Positions 4,648-7,290 of a stretch of 7,290 nucleotides of DNA are shown one piece after another. Below the pieces are notes generated by a model. It was not told where the DNA came from. It saw only the letters and a list, made by a program, of their open reading frames with translations, and searched no databases. A program made the position numbers and the translations under genes. Source of the stretch: JABMMZ01 sp964600345 (GTDB taxonomy: Bacteria > Bacteroidota > Bacteroidia > NS11-12g > UBA955); contig CAZRKA010000163.1 in assembly GCA_964600345.1 (NCBI GenBank), positions 1-7,290 of the forward strand. Reading direction: 5' to 3'. Position 1 is the stretch's first letter, and each line of letters opens with the position of its first letter.

Positions 4648-6057
4648 TCACTTTCCGATACAAAACTTACCAAAGATGTTACCTAAAACCTCCTCGTTGG
4701 AGATAAGTCCCGTGATGTCGCCGATGGCTTGTACGGCGCGCTTCATTTCGAGGGCTATGAGGTCGCTGCTCGATTTGTTATCCATCAGTTTGATGACCTC
4801 GTGAAGGGCTTCGTCGGCTGTTAAGAGACAGTGGTAATGCCTTTCATTGCTGATGATGGCCGACGAGGCTTCGGCTGCATTCAATTGTGCAGTTTCCCAA
4901 AGACTTGCTCTTACCTTTTCTGCCGCTGTTTCTGCTGCTTGTTTAAGCGAACAGAAAATGATTCCGTTAAAACCCACCTGTGCAAGTGCTTTCTCTGTTT
5001 CTGTTTTAGAATTACTCTCAGCCCGGTCTTCCTTGTTGGCTAATATCAGAATTCCGGCATGTGGGTTTCGGTTTTTGATCATTTCCAGATCGCTTATTAC
5101 ATCGGTAAGTGACAGTTCCGAATAATCGAAAATGTAAATGACCATGCCGGCTTCATCAATTTTCTTAAGTGCTTTGCTTATGCCTATTCTTTCGATGCTG
5201 TCTTCTGTCTCCCGAATTCCCGCTGTATCAATGAATCTGAAAGCAACTCCCTCTATATGTATTTCTTCTTCTATGGTGTCGCGGGTTGTACCGGCAATCT
5301 CGGATACTATGGCACGTTCGTCGTTCAGAAGTGCGTTGAGTAAAGAAGATTTTCCCGCATTAGGCCTGCCTATAATGGCGACCGGAATTCCATTCTTAAT
5401 GGCATTGCCGTATCTGAAACTGTCTTTTACCGGTGCTATGGCCCTGATCAATTCGTTGACTCTGGCATACAAAGCTGCACGGTCGGCAAACTCGACATCC
5501 TCTTCACCAAAATCGAGCTCCAGTTCGAGCAATGAAATAAAATCAAGCAGCTTAACACGCAGTTCCTGCAATTGCCCAGAAAGCCTTCCTCGCATTTGTT
5601 TCATCGCTATATCGAGCTGAGAACGGTTTCGCGCCGCAATAATATCGCCGACTGCTTCGGCCTGAGCCAGATCGAGTCTGCCGTTGAGATAAGCTCTCAG
5701 TGTGAATTCGCCGGGTGCCGCTAACCTGGCTCCGTGTTTCACCAGCAATTGAATGATGCGCCTTTGTATGTATTGAGAACCGTGACAGCTTATCTCCACG
5801 CTGTTCTCGGCCGTAAAACTTCTGGGTGCTCTGAATATACTTAGCATGACCTCATCGACTATTTCGTCTTCTGCTACGATGTGACCGTATACAATACTGT
5901 GTGATTTTTGCGCTGATACTTTCTTTCCTTTAAATACTTTTTCGCATATATCGAAAGCCCTCTCACCCGATACACGAATTATTGCGAGTGCAGAAACACC
6001 TCCGGCCGTTGCTGTGGCTACTATAGTGTCTTCCGGATGTATGAGTTCTGTATACAT
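4648..6057 (-). CDS. mnmE: tRNA uridine-5-carboxymethylaminomethyl(34) synthesis GTPase MnmE
   Basis: MnmE acts with MnmG to install the (carboxymethyl)aminomethyl group on C5 of the wobble uridine of certain tRNAs, using GTP and a folate one-carbon donor. With the start at 6057 the protein has 469 residues, normal for the family. The N-terminal folate-binding domain opens with DTIVATAT...ALAIIRVSG. The central helical domain surrounds a G domain with G1 GRPNAGKS (230-237), G2 GTTRDT, G3 DTAG (277-280) and G4 NKED (341-344). The C-terminus is the invariant FCIGK with the catalytic Cys466. I prefer this start over the ATG at 6105 because homology begins here and a -7 box lies between the two. 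The gene is intact although the integrase cluster abuts its 3' end. The CHU_C gene upstream is insulated from it by a strong terminator. Confidence 0.96.
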   Translation of the reverse strand: MYTELIHPEDTIVATATAGGVSALAIIRVSGERAFDICEKVFKGKKVSAQKSHSIVYGHIVAEDEIVDEVMLSIFRAPRSFTAENSVEISCHGSQYIQRRIIQLLVKHGARLAAPGEFTLRAYLNGRLDLAQAEAVGDIIAARNRSQLDIAMKQMRGRLSGQLQELRVKLLDFISLLELELDFGEEDVEFADRAALYARVNELIRAIAPVKDSFRYGNAIKNGIPVAIIGRPNAGKSSLLNALLNDERAIVSEIAGTTRDTIEEEIHIEGVAFRFIDTAGIRETEDSIERIGISKALKKIDEAGMVIYIFDYSELSLTDVISDLEMIKNRNPHAGILILANKEDRAESNSKTETEKALAQVGFNGIIFCSLKQAAETAAEKVRASLWETAQLNAAEASSAIISNERHYHCLLTADEALHEVIKLMDNKSSSDLIALEMKRAVQAIGDITGLISNEEVLGNIFGKFCIGK

Positions 6058-6068
6058 GAAATGTTTTG

Positions 6069-6076
6069 CAAATATA
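6069..6076 (-). promoter_or_regulatory. Candidate -7 box of the mnmE promoter
   Basis: TATATTTG on the minus strand fits TAnnTTTG and ends 11 bases before the chosen mnmE ATG. No TTG is found at the proper -33 spacing. It would give a very short leader and would place the alternative ATG at 6105 upstream of transcription. Confidence 0.35.
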
Positions 6077-6172
6077 AGCATGGTATGGCTTGCATGTATA
6101 TTCACTGAAGATTACCCTGTATTGAGAAAATCTACATCAATTTCTAAACTGAATAAATAATCTCTGAACAAA

Positions 6173-6202
6173 AAAAGCCCCTCATTTGCATGAGGGGCTT
6201 TT
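6173..6202 (-). terminator. Strong intrinsic terminator after the CHU_C-type gene
   Basis: AAAAGCCCCTCAT (6173-6185) pairs exactly over 13 bases with ATGAGGGGCTTTT (6190-6202) around a TTGC loop. The core is GC-rich and the flanks provide a T run on both strands; reading leftwards, the A run at 6171-6176 becomes the U tail. It begins 16 bases after the stop of the minus-strand gene to its right and lies before mnmE, so it separates the two units. Confidence 0.9.
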
Positions 6203-6218
6203 CAATTATTGTTATCGC

Positions 6219-7290
6219 TTAGCGGATGATTTTAACGACACCGTTCAGTACCGGCTCGTCTTTATCGTTTCCTTTGTAGCGGTATTTCAGGATGTAGTAG
6301 TAAGTACCATCCGGACATTCAGCACCGGTGTTGTTTACTTTTCCGTTCCAGTCGATGTTGGCATCGTTGGATTCGAAAACTTTAACACCCCAGCGGTCGT
6401 ATATCACCAGTTCGTACAATTCCTGACCTTCGATATAGATATTGAACACCTCGTTACCTTTCAGTCCATCAGGGTCAGTACCATCAAATGTACCATCCGG
6501 AGTGAACACGTTTGGCGGACGAATGGTTGCCTTGAAGTTGTTGTACATCCGTTTACAGATGGTGTCTTTACAACCAATGTCGTTGGTAGCTTCCAGACAA
6601 ACCCAGTATGAACCAAGTGAATCTCTGTAATCTTCGCAGATCTGTGGCTTGTTGTAATCAGCAGAGTTACCGTTCTCGATAAATATTCTGTTACCAGGAG
6701 CCAGTGTTTTGAGATCTGAAGGATTATAGAAGCTCCAGCGGTTGCTTGTACTGTTGATAGAAGTATTGTTGAAGCAGAACAGTGGTTTTCTGGTTGAGTC
6801 GATATCGAAATCGGCTTTTACGTCACCAACTTCAATCACCACACTGTCACTGGCTGCGCAAATTTTGTTTGGAGATGGAGCAGTGTTGATGTCACCCATA
6901 AACTTCACAGTGTATTTACCCGGTATGTAATAACGTCTTCCGGTCACAGTATCAGGTAGTACAGCAGTGTCAGAAACTGAGACTCCGTAATTCCATTTGT
7001 AGAATGAATAGCGTCCGTCAGGTCTGATTTTACCTCTGAAGGTAACCGAATCACCGGCGCAGATACGCAGCGGAGCTGCAGTGAGTTTGGTTGTATCATA
7101 AGCAAAGACCTTGATGATGAACTCTGTTTCGCCCTGAGTGGTATCAGGATAATCGACATAACATGTTCTGGATCCGCCTGTACCTACCTGCAGTTTGAAG
7201 TAATGTCTCAGGGTAATTTTGTATTCACCCGGTGCTTTATACCTGTGCGAAATGGTGTCATTGGCAGAAGTGATGGTATCTTTCTGGTTA
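6219..7290 (-). CDS. T9SS type B sorting domain protein with PKD-like repeats, C-terminal part (5' end outside window)
   Basis: The minus-strand frame is open from base 7289 to the TAA at 6219, giving 356 visible residues; the start lies beyond the window. The GTG at 6947 is an internal valine. The visible part is a string of beta-sandwich, PKD-like units with the pattern ICAGDSVTF...WNYG...PGKYTVKF and LFCFNNTS...WSFYNP...CLEATNDIGCKDT, so at least two full units plus a partial one. The last hundred residues are a CHU_C / gliding-motility-type C-terminal domain: PNVFTPDG (about 259-266), IYDRWGVKVFE, then CPDGTYYYILKY and a final NGVVKIIR strand. Such proteins are large cell-surface or secreted adhesin-like proteins exported through the type IX system. 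A perfect terminator follows. Base composition is higher in GC than in the integrase cluster, fitting resident chromosome. Confidence 0.93.
   Translation of the reverse strand, partial: NQKDTITSANDTISHRYKAPGEYKITLRHYFKLQVGTGGSRTCYVDYPDTTQGETEFIIKVFAYDTTKLTAAPLRICAGDSVTFRGKIRPDGRYSFYKWNYGVSVSDTAVLPDTVTGRRYYIPGKYTVKFMGDINTAPSPNKICAASDSVVIEVGDVKADFDIDSTRKPLFCFNNTSINSTSNRWSFYNPSDLKTLAPGNRIFIENGNSADYNKPQICEDYRDSLGSYWVCLEATNDIGCKDTICKRMYNNFKATIRPPNVFTPDGTFDGTDPDGLKGNEVFNIYIEGQELYELVIYDRWGVKVFESNDANIDWNGKVNNTGAECPDGTYYYILKYRYKGNDKDEPVLNGVVKIIR

Noticed and set aside
5138..5620. Plus-strand open frame of 160 codons opposite mnmE
   Set aside because: It is a serine-rich, low-complexity translation antisense to well-conserved MnmE codons, with no promoter; a shadow frame.
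6058..6105. mnmE starting at the ATG at 6105 with a 16-residue extension
   Set aside because: The extension has no family match and lies upstream of a candidate -7 box; homology begins right after the ATG at 6057.
6944..7159. A separate small minus-strand gene and a gene start at the GTG at 6947
   Set aside because: The 6219 frame stays open through 6947 to the window edge and reads as PKD-type sequence throughout, so the 6947 GTG is an internal valine and the other frame is a shadow.

Overview
The window looks like a Bacteroidota chromosome. Both edges carry cargo genes of the type IX secretion system (a type A sorting tail on the left, a type B/CHU_C tail on the right). Most starts lack a Shine-Dalgarno-like sequence, and several upstream regions carry the TAnnTTTG -7 box typical of this phylum. 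The central part (about 420-4640) is visibly more AT-rich than the right-hand chromosomal genes.

Layout from left to right: the 3' end of a secreted or surface protein gene (1-321, + strand); a 441-base non-coding stretch holding the 3' part of a tRNA-Phe gene (419-465) and nested inverted repeats, an attachment-site scar; then a tightly packed minus-strand cluster of six genes, read right to left. These are a zinc-ribbon/double-HTH protein (4403-3828), a complete tyrosine recombinase (3814-2696), an unrecognised 283-residue protein (2699-1848), an excisionase-type HTH protein (1774-1400), a zinc-ribbon protein (1403-945) and a 61-residue single-pass membrane protein (948-763). Three of the junctions are ATGA overlaps. 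The cluster's promoter region (4432-4640) is rich in structure: a Bacteroidota-type promoter, 10-bp-phased TTAAGT repeats and a concentric palindrome with four GTACCT boxes. To the right lie mnmE, encoding a tRNA wobble-uridine modification GTPase, a strong intrinsic terminator, and the 3' part of a large PKD-type T9SS type B protein gene, all on the minus strand.

Interpretation: 763-4403 is most simply the integration and excision module of a small genomic island. It has an integrase, putative directionality or regulatory DNA-binding proteins, and no visible relaxase, transposase, replication gene, phage structural gene or recognised cargo. The element's exact ends cannot be fixed here. The tRNA-Phe scar has no matching intact tRNA in the window, and the integrase cluster abuts the 3' end of mnmE, a known integration target in other bacteria. 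The unknown 283-residue protein and the promoter-region architecture are the parts least explained by known families.
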